The translations under genes were made by a program, and so were the position numbers. Positions 43,400 to 53,500 of a DNA stretch of 64,000 bases are shown piece by piece. The notes beneath the pieces were generated by a model. That model was not told the DNA's origin and searched no databases. It was given only the letters and a program-made list of their open reading frames with translations. Source of the DNA: Flavisolibacter ginsenosidimutans (lineage in GTDB: Bacteria > Bacteroidota > Bacteroidia > Chitinophagales > Chitinophagaceae); NCBI RefSeq assembly GCF_007970805.1, contig NZ_CP042433.1, forward strand, positions 3,162,001-3,226,000, written 5' to 3'. The stretch's first letter is position 1. The number at the start of each line of letters is the position of its first letter.

Positions 43400-44170
43400 A
43401 TGTACACAACCCTGCTTACATCCTTAGACAACAACATCTTCACCGTCACCATTAATCGTCCCGATAAACTGAATGCACTAAACAAAGACGTGATGAACGA
43501 CCTTGACAAGATACTTGACGAAATTGAAAGCAACGCACAAATCAAAGCGGTCATTCTCACCGGCGCAGGACAAAAAGGATTTGTTGCGGGGGCCGACATC
43601 GGCGAGTTTGTAGGCTTGAGCAAAGAAGAAGGGAAAGCGCTTGCCAAAAAGGGACAAGACATTTTTTTTAAAATTGAAAACAGCAGCAAGCCAATCATTG
43701 CGGCCGTGAACGGCTTTGCACTTGGTGGCGGTTGCGAGTTAGCTATGGCTTGTCATTTTCGCATTGCCAGCGAGAACGCAAGGTTTGGCCAACCCGAAGT
43801 AAACCTTGGCTTGATACCGGGTTACGGTGGTACGCAACGTTTGGTGCAATTGATTGGCAAAGGCCGTGCATTAGAACTGCTGATGACGGGCAATATTATT
43901 GATGCGCAAGCGGCGCTTCAATACGGCTTGGTGAATCACGTAGTGCCGCAGGAAGAGTTGCTGAATAAAACAAAATCTATTTTAGAAATCATTCTTGCCA
44001 AAGCACCGCTGGCTGTGGGCAAATGCATCGCGGCGGCAAACGCAGCTTATTCCGATAAAGGTTATCAGACAGAATTGGAAAGCTTCGGCGAATGCTTTGC
44101 TACCGAGGACATGAAAGAAGGAACATCTGCATTTTTAGAGAAAAGAAAGCCCGCATTTAAAAGCCGGTAA
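43400..44170 (+). CDS. Enoyl-CoA hydratase/isomerase family protein
   Basis: A 256-residue crotonase-fold protein. Oxyanion-hole segments GAGQKGFVAGADI and FALGGGCELAMACHF are present, and the catalytic glutamates lie in the usual places (GCELAMA and QPEVNLGLIPGYGGTQRL). It hydrates trans-2-enoyl-CoA, as in fatty-acid or branched-chain breakdown. It is the second gene of a two-gene operon with the B12-binding protein and converges on an NlpC/P60 gene 3 bases away. Confidence 0.93.
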   Translation: MYTTLLTSLDNNIFTVTINRPDKLNALNKDVMNDLDKILDEIESNAQIKAVILTGAGQKGFVAGADIGEFVGLSKEEGKALAKKGQDIFFKIENSSKPIIAAVNGFALGGGCELAMACHFRIASENARFGQPEVNLGLIPGYGGTQRLVQLIGKGRALELLMTGNIIDAQAALQYGLVNHVVPQEELLNKTKSILEIILAKAPLAVGKCIAAANAAYSDKGYQTELESFGECFATEDMKEGTSAFLEKRKPAFKSR

Positions 44171-44173
44171 TTC

Positions 44174-44800
44174 TTAAGGGAAGACCCGAATTGTTTTCAC
44201 ATATCTGCCCTGGTAATATTTGTTTAGCGGTGTAATTGTTACGCCGTGTTGTTTGCCCGATGTGGAATGAATAAAACGCAAAGTGTCGGTATTGGAAACC
44301 ACAATGCCCATGTGCCCGACAAAGCGTTCGGTGCTGTCCGTGCCGGTGAACAAAATCAAATCGCCGCTCCTTGCATCGGCGCCACTGACTTCCTTTCCCA
44401 CATGGGTAAAATCAATGGACGACCGCGGCACGACAACATCAAAATGTTTGAAAACATAGGTGATAAAACCCGAGCAATCGAAACCTTTTGCCGGATCGGT
44501 AGAGCCGTACAAATAAGGCGTACCAATCAACGTTTTGGCAAAGTCAACAAGCTGCTGTGGTTGCACGGCCTTTGTATCAATCGACCCTTTGGGGAGAACC
44601 AATGGATTCTTTTTTATTGTGTCCAATTCTTCGCCTGCTTTCACGCTATCGTGCTTAACGCTGTCCAACAACGGCGCTTTTGCCTGCGAGGTATCTGTAA
44701 CCAAAAGACTGCCGTTGGCATTGTTGCTTCGGCTGATAATGAATACCGCCGCTTCCCACCCCCCGAAAATGATAATCAACACAACAATTATCCGCTTCAT
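44174..44800 (-). CDS. NlpC/P60 cysteine peptidase, membrane-anchored
   Basis: A 208-residue protein with one N-terminal transmembrane segment (IIVVLIIIFGGWEAAVFII), then an NlpC/P60 domain. The catalytic Cys is in GFDCSGF, the His in GHMGIV, and the third polar residue in FIHSTSG. Such enzymes cut peptide stems of peptidoglycan. The open frame runs far upstream, but ATG at 44800 is the credible start because it precedes the membrane helix. It follows two DUF3857 genes on the same strand. Confidence 0.87.
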   Translation of the reverse strand: MKRIIVVLIIIFGGWEAAVFIISRSNNANGSLLVTDTSQAKAPLLDSVKHDSVKAGEELDTIKKNPLVLPKGSIDTKAVQPQQLVDFAKTLIGTPYLYGSTDPAKGFDCSGFITYVFKHFDVVVPRSSIDFTHVGKEVSGADARSGDLILFTGTDSTERFVGHMGIVVSNTDTLRFIHSTSGKQHGVTITPLNKYYQGRYVKTIRVFP

Positions 44801-44940
44801 TACGTCCCGTTTTGATTCGCCGGAATTGGCTTCTTTATTCCTCAATCGAAAATCGAACCAAGCAGACAATAGTGATGCGGCTGCCTTATGGGAAAGCGGT
44901 TCTTTCGTTGCAGGCTTTGCGGTTTGTAAACAAGCCGAAG

Positions 44941-46848
44941 CTATTGCTTCACTACAATTATGTTTTCTTCTTCTATCGCAATAACGTCGTTGAAAAACTG
45001 CGCCACTTTCGGATAGTCTGCCGCCGGAATGACGTGCTGCTTTAACGAAACGGTGCTTACTGTTGTAAGTTGATTGGAGGCCGCATCGTAGCGGCAAGTT
45101 CGCTTATAATAGCTGTAAGGAGATTGAAGTTCTTTGCCGGCGGGCAAAGCCTCCGGCGTAAATCCTTGCGGAAAGTGGAACACCGTGGTATCGCTTTTCT
45201 CGTAGGGATAGGCAAACAAATAGTCCGTTTCCCTTGTTGCAACTTTCATGCGTTCCGTTGCCGAGCGGTTGACACAGAGCGGGAGGAAATACTTGTTGCC
45301 CGATTTGAAATCGTAGAACCTTTCGTAAGTACGGACAACGCCAAAACCCGCCTGCCCTTTATCATCAAAAGACGAAACGGATATTTCGTCCGGATTTTTG
45401 AAGTGCAGCGTTTGCATCAGGCGTTGTTTCTGTTCGTCTTCCTTCAGTTGAAAAACGTCATGATAATACGAAGCCGGTTCGCCACTGCTGGCAACCTCGT
45501 TCTGAATCGTCGCGCCGCCCCCGGCGTTGATTGTTACGGTGCTCTTCGCGCAAACGGTGTTGGCCCGGTAATCGCTTTTCGGTGTGTTTACTATAACGCC
45601 TCCATTTTCAGTCAGCAGCAAGGCTTTTTTATTTTCGGTAAACGTTCCCAATTCGCCGGCCTTGTTGTACGTACTCGTGCACTCAAGCCAAGTGGTGTCT
45701 TTATCATTGGGAACGCAAAGAATAACGTGGCTAAACACATTGTTCGGGAATTGTGGATCAATTGCAGGTTCCTCGTAACCAGAATTAATTAGAGCGGGGT
45801 AAGCCATGATGCCCACAGCCTGCAACAAATAACGCATGTAATTGGTCAGTGCCTTGCAATCGCCAAACTTGTTTTCGTCCACAAATTTTATCGCAAAAGG
45901 CTTCCAGCCGCCAATGCCTAACTGAATATTGACATAGCGTGTATTGTGTTGCAGGTATTGGTATAGTGTACTAATTATCTCCTGCCGGTCCTTTGCTCCT
46001 TTCACCAGTTCTTTAATATCGGCAATGCGGTCTTGACTGAACGGTGTTTTTTCTTCGAAGAGTTTATAAGCCCAGCGGCCATAATCAGCCCAAGAGCGGA
46101 ACTCACCTTTGTAGCCGTCATATGAAAACTCGTTCGGCGCTATTTCTATCCTTGGCATATAGTATGAAGCCGTATAGCCGTCGGTTTCAAACTTTTTTGC
46201 ACTTACGTTTTTCACCTCCCAGACGTACCGTTTTGTGTTGCCCATTGCCTCAACCTGAGGCGTTGCACTTAGGTTTAGCGTACGTTGCCTGATGTCCAGT
46301 GAAACGGGCGCAAACACTTCATAACGAAACAGCTCAGTTACGGTCCGGTACTGGTAAATATACCTGTTGAGAAACTGGTTATAGCCTGTCGCATGCCGGG
46401 TATATTGCACGTCGAGTGTACAGGGATAAGCAGGCGCCGGCGTGTAAAGTTTCATCACTTTGTCGTCGGTTACCAAGGTCATTCCATCGTAAGCGGCTAC
46501 GGTTTCAAAATCTTTCTTCGTATATTTTTTTACCAATTGCCCGAAAGCATCAAGCACCTTTATTTCAATATCCTCCACCTTAAAGAGTTTATCAACCGTG
46601 AAGCGGTGATGCAAAAGATACGCAGCGTCCGCATTCAAGAGCGTCATAACCTTGTGCACTTTCAACGTGTATTCCGAAGGCGAAAGAACAGTGAGCACGG
46701 CTTCATCAAGTTTGTAAACGGCGTCGGCGTCTTTTTTTAATTCTTCCGGTATGCTTGCAAGCGTTGTTGCAGGCGGGGACGGCTCTTGCTGACCTCGTGC
46801 AACGAGCATTACAAAACAGGCAAAAGCAGCGGCAATTGTTTTCAACAT
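44941..46848 (-). CDS. DUF3857/transglutaminase-like exported protein (Cys intact)
   Basis: A 635-residue secreted protein: signal peptide (1-19), DUF3857 beta domain, then a transglutaminase-like core with the Cys in NKFGDCKALTNYM and the His in NVFSHVILCV, followed by a beta domain. Related proteins are widespread in Bacteroidota and have unknown substrates. It follows a second family member after 4 bases, so the two are co-transcribed. The catalytic Cys is retained, unlike in the neighbour. Confidence 0.86.
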   Translation of the reverse strand: MLKTIAAAFACFVMLVARGQQEPSPPATTLASIPEELKKDADAVYKLDEAVLTVLSPSEYTLKVHKVMTLLNADAAYLLHHRFTVDKLFKVEDIEIKVLDAFGQLVKKYTKKDFETVAAYDGMTLVTDDKVMKLYTPAPAYPCTLDVQYTRHATGYNQFLNRYIYQYRTVTELFRYEVFAPVSLDIRQRTLNLSATPQVEAMGNTKRYVWEVKNVSAKKFETDGYTASYYMPRIEIAPNEFSYDGYKGEFRSWADYGRWAYKLFEEKTPFSQDRIADIKELVKGAKDRQEIISTLYQYLQHNTRYVNIQLGIGGWKPFAIKFVDENKFGDCKALTNYMRYLLQAVGIMAYPALINSGYEEPAIDPQFPNNVFSHVILCVPNDKDTTWLECTSTYNKAGELGTFTENKKALLLTENGGVIVNTPKSDYRANTVCAKSTVTINAGGGATIQNEVASSGEPASYYHDVFQLKEDEQKQRLMQTLHFKNPDEISVSSFDDKGQAGFGVVRTYERFYDFKSGNKYFLPLCVNRSATERMKVATRETDYLFAYPYEKSDTTVFHFPQGFTPEALPAGKELQSPYSYYKRTCRYDAASNQLTTVSTVSLKQHVIPAADYPKVAQFFNDVIAIEEENIIVVKQ

Positions 46849-46852
46849 GCGT

Positions 46853-48784
46853 TTAGTTGGATTTCAGTAAAACGGGTTCGTTCAGCAAATCAACCATCTC
46901 GTTAAAGAAAGCCTTTACCGTATCGTATTCATCGGCTTTGTACGCTTCGCGGTCAATCAAAATGATCAATTTGAAATAGAGGATGTTGTCGCGCTTCTCA
47001 ATGATCCGGCTGATGGACATCGACCGGTCGGGCGATACCAGCTTTTTGTTTTGCGGGAGCGGCTCGGTCGTAAAATTTGCAGGCAGTTCAAACGTACCGG
47101 TTACCGTGCTGCTGAATTTTGCACCGAAATCAATGTCGGTAAAACGGTATTGCGTGGTGAAAGGATTTTCGGCGAAGCCGGTAAATAGATTTGCGTTCAG
47201 TAAGTAATAGTCACCCGATTTTTTCAGCGCATAATGAAAGCCCGTCTCTTGACGCAACGCCAGTGAATCATTTTTCAATCCTTCCACGGAAAAGGAATCA
47301 ATCTTCAAAAATGAATTGCGTTTCAGCAAAGCATCGCGGTAGCGGGTCGTATCGCTTTTGTAGCGGGCCTCTTTTTGAAGCTTTGCATAATCGCGGCTTT
47401 CAACAACGGCTGAACCGCGCAGTTCACCGTCTTTTGTTACGCTGCCAGCCAGCATAACACCTTCACTGAGGCGGTGCGGCAAATTGGTAAAGTAAACAAA
47501 GCGGCCACGCTTTTTTTCCACCAGGTAAGCCGCAGTGTTTAGCAAATCGGAAGGCACCATAAAAAAGGGCGTGCGGCCGTTGGAGCCGTCCAACACGTAT
47601 TGCCTGCCTTCGCAGTTTACCAGCGCAACCACTTTGTTGAATTGATCGAGAAAAGAATAGGTCGTGTCAATGCGGCCGTTGTCCCTTTCACTCGCAAGCA
47701 ATGGATAAGCATCAAGGCCCGCGCTTTTCAGCAAGGCCACAAGCAACAAATTAATGTCGCCGGTGGTTCCTTTCTTTTTTTCCAGCACCGATTTTACGCC
47801 GTCCTCGCAATATTTGGAGTTGATGCCGTTCCATACAAAATTCGACCGTACGTAATCGTAAATCGCTTTGAGTTTTTCGGTTGGAGAAAACGTGGACGGC
47901 AGTTCTTTTATAAGCGGGCTGCCGGAAAGATTTTTGTTTGCCTGCGAACCAAAACTCTCATCGAGCAAAAGGTCCTTGGTCAGTTCATCCCACGTGGACA
48001 TATAACTCTGCTTGCCATAGTAATCGGTGTAAGAAGCAAACTGAAAATTGACGCGTTGCAAAAAGCTTTCGGTGCTGGCCGTGTACACTTCGTTGCGAAG
48101 ACCGGGAATATCGTGCATTACAAAACGGTACTTGCCGTTGGCTTTGTCCGGCACAATTTGAATGGGATATTCGGCGCTTTTATGCACGCTGTAAGCAAAT
48201 TCCGAATTGGCCATAGGCGCCAGTTCAAAAGAGCTGGTCATTACCGGCAAATCACTCTGAAACTCCCAGCGGCGTACGTTGGCAAAGCGCCGCTTTATGC
48301 TTTGATATTTGTAGTCAATGATGCTGCCAACTTTTACATTGGGCAGGGCAAAAGTGTAGGTTGAGTACAGCGAACTCACCTTTCTGTTAAAGATCTGTTT
48401 TTCGTCCAGCACGCTGGTTGAGATGGAACCGTTTTCTCCGGGTGTTATCACTACGGCGCTAATGTTTATGAGGTATTCGTAACCGTTGGCGCTATAGTAC
48501 GGAATGACAACGTTGCCCTGTTCAACACCCTTTTGTTTTAAAACCTTAATGCGAACGCGGTGGTCGGTTATGAGTTTGTATTGATCGTCGTACCCGGCCA
48601 CTGCCTGATCAAGCAGCACAACGGCATCGGCGCTTTTGTCAAAGGGACATTCTTTTAAATCCATTTCGGCTATAAGAAATTGTCCAAACGGAACGGGTTC
48701 CTCCTGGGCTGCGGAAAACAAGGCAGGAAGAAAGCAGAGGCAACAGACAAAAATCCTTTTGCAAAGGGTAGCAAGGGTAAACAT
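46853..48784 (-). CDS. DUF3857/transglutaminase-like exported protein (Cys lost)
   Basis: A 643-residue protein of the same family (signal peptide, DUF3857, transglutaminase-like core, C-terminal domain). Where the Cys is expected, the sequence reads KKGTTGDINLLLVALLKSAG, so a Thr/Gly pair replaces the usual GDC motif. The later His region is also unlike the active copy. It is probably non-catalytic and may bind or scaffold. It is the first gene of the pair and lies upstream of the intact copy. Confidence 0.85.
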   Translation of the reverse strand: MFTLATLCKRIFVCCLCFLPALFSAAQEEPVPFGQFLIAEMDLKECPFDKSADAVVLLDQAVAGYDDQYKLITDHRVRIKVLKQKGVEQGNVVIPYYSANGYEYLINISAVVITPGENGSISTSVLDEKQIFNRKVSSLYSTYTFALPNVKVGSIIDYKYQSIKRRFANVRRWEFQSDLPVMTSSFELAPMANSEFAYSVHKSAEYPIQIVPDKANGKYRFVMHDIPGLRNEVYTASTESFLQRVNFQFASYTDYYGKQSYMSTWDELTKDLLLDESFGSQANKNLSGSPLIKELPSTFSPTEKLKAIYDYVRSNFVWNGINSKYCEDGVKSVLEKKKGTTGDINLLLVALLKSAGLDAYPLLASERDNGRIDTTYSFLDQFNKVVALVNCEGRQYVLDGSNGRTPFFMVPSDLLNTAAYLVEKKRGRFVYFTNLPHRLSEGVMLAGSVTKDGELRGSAVVESRDYAKLQKEARYKSDTTRYRDALLKRNSFLKIDSFSVEGLKNDSLALRQETGFHYALKKSGDYYLLNANLFTGFAENPFTTQYRFTDIDFGAKFSSTVTGTFELPANFTTEPLPQNKKLVSPDRSMSISRIIEKRDNILYFKLIILIDREAYKADEYDTVKAFFNEMVDLLNEPVLLKSN

Positions 48785-48956
48785 AAGCCGGTTAAGTTTT
48801 GTAAAAGAAATTCAATGCGGCAAACAACGTTGAAAACAGCGATTCAAGTTTAGGTCAAAAAGCCGAAACAACCAATGCTTCGCAGAAATTTATACGATGG
48901 GCCAATGTCTCTTACGCATTGAAACGGTCCGCTGCAGCTTTTCTTTTCCCGGCGTT

Positions 48957-48964
48957 TATCTTTG
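48957..48964 (+). promoter_or_regulatory. Consensus -7 element of fumC
   Basis: TATCTTTG matches TAnnTTTG, 19 bases before the fumC ATG at 48984. No clear -33 TTG is at the usual distance. Confidence 0.5.
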
Positions 48965-48983
48965 CGCCACTCAAAACATTGCC

Positions 48984-50387
48984 ATGTCAAATTACCGCAT
49001 CGAAAAAGATACCATGGGCGAGGTGCAAGTGCCCGTTGACGCCTATTACGGCGCACAAACGCAGCGCAGCATCGACAACTTTAAAATTGCGCAGGACATC
49101 AACCGAATGCCCAAGGAAATTATTCGCGCCTTTGCGTATTTAAAAAAGGCCGCAGCCATCACCAACTTCGAAGCCGGCGTTCTGCCCAAAGAAAAAATGG
49201 AATTGATTAGCCGCGTGTGTGATGAAATTTTAGAAGGAAAACTCGATGAATATTTTCCGCTCGTGGTTTGGCAAACCGGTAGTGGTACGCAAAGCAACAT
49301 GAACGTGAACGAAGTGGTGGCTTACCGTGCACACGTTTTAAACGGCGGCAAACTGGAAGACAAAGAGAAGGTTTTGCATCCCAACGACGACGTAAACAAA
49401 TCGCAATCGTCGAACGACACCTTTCCTACTGCGATGCACATTGCGGCTTACAAAATTTTGGTGGAGACAACCATTCCCGGTATAGAAAAGTTGCGCAATA
49501 CGTTGGCCGAAAAAAGCAAGGCATTTATGAATGTGGTGAAGATTGGCCGCACGCATTTCATGGATGCCACGCCGTTGACTTTGGGACAAGAGTTTAGCGG
49601 TTACGTTTCGCAATTGGATCATGGATTGAAAGCGATTAAAAACACGCTTGATCATTTATCGGAACTGGCGCTTGGCGGTACGGCTGTTGGTACGGGCATC
49701 AACACACCAAAAGGTTATTCGGAAAACGTTGCCAAACACATTGCACAATTAACCGGTCTTCCGTTTAGAACGGCGGAAAATAAGTTTGAAGCATTAGCCG
49801 CACACGATGCGATTGTGGAAGCACACGGCGCTTTGAAAACAGTAGCCGTTAGCCTGATGAAAATTGCCAACGACATCCGCATGTTGTCATCGGGTCCACG
49901 CAGCGGCATTGGCGAAATTTTTATTCCCGACAACGAGCCGGGTTCGTCCATCATGCCGGGCAAAGTAAATCCTACGCAGTGCGAAGCGCTGACGATGATT
50001 GCCGCGCAAGTGTTGGGCAACGATGTTGCCATTAACATTGGCGGCTCAATGGGGCATTTTGAATTGAACGTGTTCAAGCCAGTAATGATCTACAACTTTC
50101 TGCACAGCGCACGGTTGATTGGCGACGGCTGCGTTTCGTTTAATGACAGGTGTGCCGTCGGCATTCAGCCTATTGAAGAGAACATTAAAAAGCACGTTGA
50201 CAATTCGCTGATGCTGGTAACTTCTCTCAACACAAAAATTGGTTATTACAAAGCCGCTGAAATTGCGCAGAAAGCACACAAAGAGGGAACAACGCTAAAA
50301 GAAATGGCCGTGAAGCTTGGCTACGTTACACCCGAAGAATTTGACCAATGGGTAGTGCCGGCAAACATGGTGGGAGAAATCAAGTAA
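48984..50387 (+). CDS. fumC: Class II fumarate hydratase
   Basis: A 467-residue fumarase of the aspartase/fumarase superfamily. Signatures include [27 protein letters not shown] and the flexible loop [16 protein letters not shown]. It interconverts fumarate and malate in the TCA cycle. The frame is open upstream to 48897, but the ATG at 48984 ([14 protein letters not shown]) is the conserved start and sits downstream of a TATCTTTG element. A 50-bp palindrome follows the gene. Confidence 0.94.
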   Translation: MSNYRIEKDTMGEVQVPVDAYYGAQTQRSIDNFKIAQDINRMPKEIIRAFAYLKKAAAITNFEAGVLPKEKMELISRVCDEILEGKLDEYFPLVVWQTGSGTQSNMNVNEVVAYRAHVLNGGKLEDKEKVLHPNDDVNKSQSSNDTFPTAMHIAAYKILVETTIPGIEKLRNTLAEKSKAFMNVVKIGRTHFMDATPLTLGQEFSGYVSQLDHGLKAIKNTLDHLSELALGGTAVGTGINTPKGYSENVAKHIAQLTGLPFRTAENKFEALAAHDAIVEAHGALKTVAVSLMKIANDIRMLSSGPRSGIGEIFIPDNEPGSSIMPGKVNPTQCEALTMIAAQVLGNDVAINIGGSMGHFELNVFKPVMIYNFLHSARLIGDGCVSFNDRCAVGIQPIEENIKKHVDNSLMLVTSLNTKIGYYKAAEIAQKAHKEGTTLKEMAVKLGYVTPEEFDQWVVPANMVGEIK

Positions 50388-50390
50388 GGA

Positions 50391-50516
50391 GATGACGGAT
50401 GAAAGATGAAAGATTGCTTACGCCAATGTAAGCAGATCAACAAAAAACCTCTCTGAATTCAGAGAGGTTTTTTGTTGATCTGAAGTGCTGTCATCTGTCA
50501 TCTTTCATCCGTCATC
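50391..50516. repeat. Nested inverted repeats between fumC and a TonB receptor
   Basis: Outer arms are 7-bp word arrays: GATGACG, GATGAAA, GATGAAA at 50391-50411, and TGTCATC-type words at 50489-50516. Over 19 bases (50391-50409 and 50498-50516) they are exact reverse complements. They enclose a perfect palindrome (next entry). The right arm ends directly at the receptor stop codon (50517). Confidence 0.85.
50433..50482. terminator. 50-bp perfect palindrome, bidirectional terminator
   Basis: Arms of 25 bases (50433-50457 and 50458-50482) are exact reverse complements with no loop; GAATTC lies at the centre. The T-runs within the arms (AAAAAACCTCTCT and its complement) make it work on both strands. 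It separates convergent fumC and the TonB receptor and could also form a cruciform. Confidence 0.85.
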
Positions 50517-53500
50517 TTACTGAAAGATGTAGCGAATGCCCAATTGAATTTGGAAACGCGATGACTGACTCGTGCTGTTTTGGAAAGAGCTAGTCAACGG
50601 AATTTGATTCGTTGCATCCAAATATGGGAACGAGAACGAAGGCTTGCCGGCATCAAGACCCGAGCTAACAATTCCTTTGAAGTTCAGCAACGAATAGTTG
50701 TTGCCCGAACCCAAAGAACGGCTCGTAGTGCGGAAGATGCCCCAGTTCTTGTTGATCAGGTTTCCGAAATTGTAAACGTCAGCGGTGAAGCGCAAGGTGT
50801 TTGTGCGCTTGCCCACGTGCAACATAAAGTCCTGCGTAAAATTCAGGTCAAGACGTTTGTAGAAAGGCAGCATCAAGCCGTTTCTTTCCGCGTACAAACC
50901 TCTCCTGTGACTCAGGTAAGGATCCTGGTTGATGTATGCGTTCAACTGGTTCCACAACACCGTAGTGGAACGTGCGTCGGAAGCATTATCTGCTACCAAC
51001 ACAATCTCGCTTTGATTGCGCGGAACGTAAATCAAATCGTTGCCGGTAAGGGCATCGTTGTTTACGTCGCCGTTGTAGGTATAACTTGCTGTGCCGCCGT
51101 TGGCCGCTTCGTAGGTAAAGCCAATTGAAGTGGCAAAGTATTTTGCGTACTCAAGACGATAGTAAGCAGCGGCCACTACGCGGTGCGGTTGATTGTAGTT
51201 TGAATAGCCCAACTCCGGTACGTTCGGGTCGCCGCTTATGGGACGGTCGCGCCAGATAGACTGCGCAATCGAACCACCGTCGTTTACAGACTTGCTCTTT
51301 CCGTAAGTATAAGCCACCATCGTGTACAGGTTGTTCACGTTGCGTTGCAACTGACCAGTGACGGTGTACGAGTAACCTTTCGACGTGTTCGTCATCAAAA
51401 TCGCATCCGAAATATTCGGATTGGTCAGCGAAGCGCCGCCAGCGCCGCTGTAAATCTGTGTTGATGTGTAGCGAATGCGGTTGTCAGGACCAACCAGCGG
51501 TGTACCCGTTGAAGGCAGGTTCACGTTCTGGTGATAAACAGCGTTGATGTCTTTTGTATAAATGCCCTCTAACGTAGCGGTGATGTCGGCAAAAATTTTC
51601 TTGTCAACCGCGAGGTTGCTACGGAAAATTTGCGGGAACTTAAAGTTCTCGTCTGTTACCGCCAGGTTGTACGAGGTATTGGCAGCCGCACCCACAGGGC
51701 GATTTGCGTTTACATCAGGGCTAAACGCAACACCCGATGTTTTTACGAACGAACCAAAGTCCACACCGTTGTTGCTGGCCTGGTTTGAAACCCACACAAA
51801 CGGAGGCGCACCGGCAAACACGCCCAAGCCACCGCGAACTTGCACGGTCTTGTTTCCGTTCACGTCCCAGTTAAAGCCAACGCGTGGGCTCCACAACACG
51901 GCCGTTTTCGGTTTGCGGCCTGTGTTAATCGTAACCCCGTTGCGGAAGACCAGGGCATCAGCAACCGTGTTGTCGCCAAAGCTGTTTCCGAAGATCGGAA
52001 GATCAGCACGCAAGCCGACCGTCAACACAAAATTGTTTGAGGCATTCCAACGGTCCTGTGCAAAGAATCCTAATTGCAAAGCAGAGATATCTGCGTAAGG
52101 GAACTCGCCGCCTTTGCGTGCAGAATAACGCAACTCGTAGCGTGTTGCAGTTGGCAAACCGTTGATAGCGGATTGATAGAATGCCGTCAAACTCGGGAAC
52201 TGGTAAGCACCGTAATAGTTTGGTGCAAAACCGTTGCGGAATTTGTTGTAGGTATTCTGCGTACCAAGGGTGATATTGTGTTTGCCTTTGAACAAGCTCA
52301 CGATGTCGTTGAACTGATACGTGTCCGTGTTCAACACATTGAAGGCCGTGAAAGGTTCATAACCAAATGACGTATAGGTGCTGCCCGAACCGTTTCCAAT
52401 ATCAACCAGCGGGAAGATGCCGCCGGGTGAAGAACGGAAGTCACGCAGGCGGTTGTAACCTACCTGTAACTTGTTCGACAACTGGTTGGAGAAGCGTGTA
52501 TTCAACTCCGCAATGACGATGTTGAAGTTGTTGTTGATAACATAAGACGAAGCAAAGAACGGCATGCCCGTGTTGCTGGCCGTACGTCCGCCTGACAGTG
52601 AACCGCTGGTGCTGGGCACAACGTTCCGGTTGCTCTTCAGGTAAAAGTAGTTGACGGAAAACGTGTTCTTGCTGTTGATGTTGTAATCTACGCGAACCGT
52701 AGCCCGGTCGGAATTTGTGTTGTAATTGTAGTTCTCATAAGGCCCGGGATCGTATCCGTATTTTGATACGAGGAAGTTGCGCAGAGCATCCAGCGTATCG
52801 CCGTTGGCCTGCGATACAGCACCCGGAACGGCAGGCTTGCCTGTGCGGCTTGCTGTAAAGCTTGTGGCGGGTTGCGCCAGTCTTTCTCTTTCGTAGCTTA
52901 CGAAATAGAACAACTTGTTTTTGATGATATAACCGCCAAGGTTTGCGCCGGTTGTATAATAATTAAAATCCTGTGAGTTCAACGTCACCGTCCCTACTCT
53001 TGTTCCCGTTAAATACGGGTTTCTCCAGTAATAATAAACAGAGCCGCGATAGTTGTTTGTACCACTTCTTGTAACCGAATTAATGCCTGCGCCTGTGAAC
53101 GAACCAAGCGTTACATCATACGGAGCAATGTTCACCTGCACCTGGTCCAGCGCATCAAGCGAAATGGGTTGCGAGTTGGTTTGTCCGCCAAGCGTACCGG
53201 AAAGACCAAAGGTGTTGTTGAACGACGCACCGTTTACCGTTAAGTTGTTGTACGATGAGCTACGGCCACCGAACGAAGTTCCAAACGGTGTGTTGTTGGC
53301 CGAAGGCGTCAAACGAGTCAATTCCTGCAAGCTGCGGCTAACGGTTGGTAAACGCTCGATCTGTGAACGGGTAATTACTTCGGCTGCACCCGTGCGGCTG
53401 CGGCTGAAAACCTTGTCGCTGCGGGTTGCCGATACCGTGACTTCCGTAAGGTTGCCGGCTGATGAAATCAATGTAAAATCGGCTTTGTAAGCCGTGCCGA

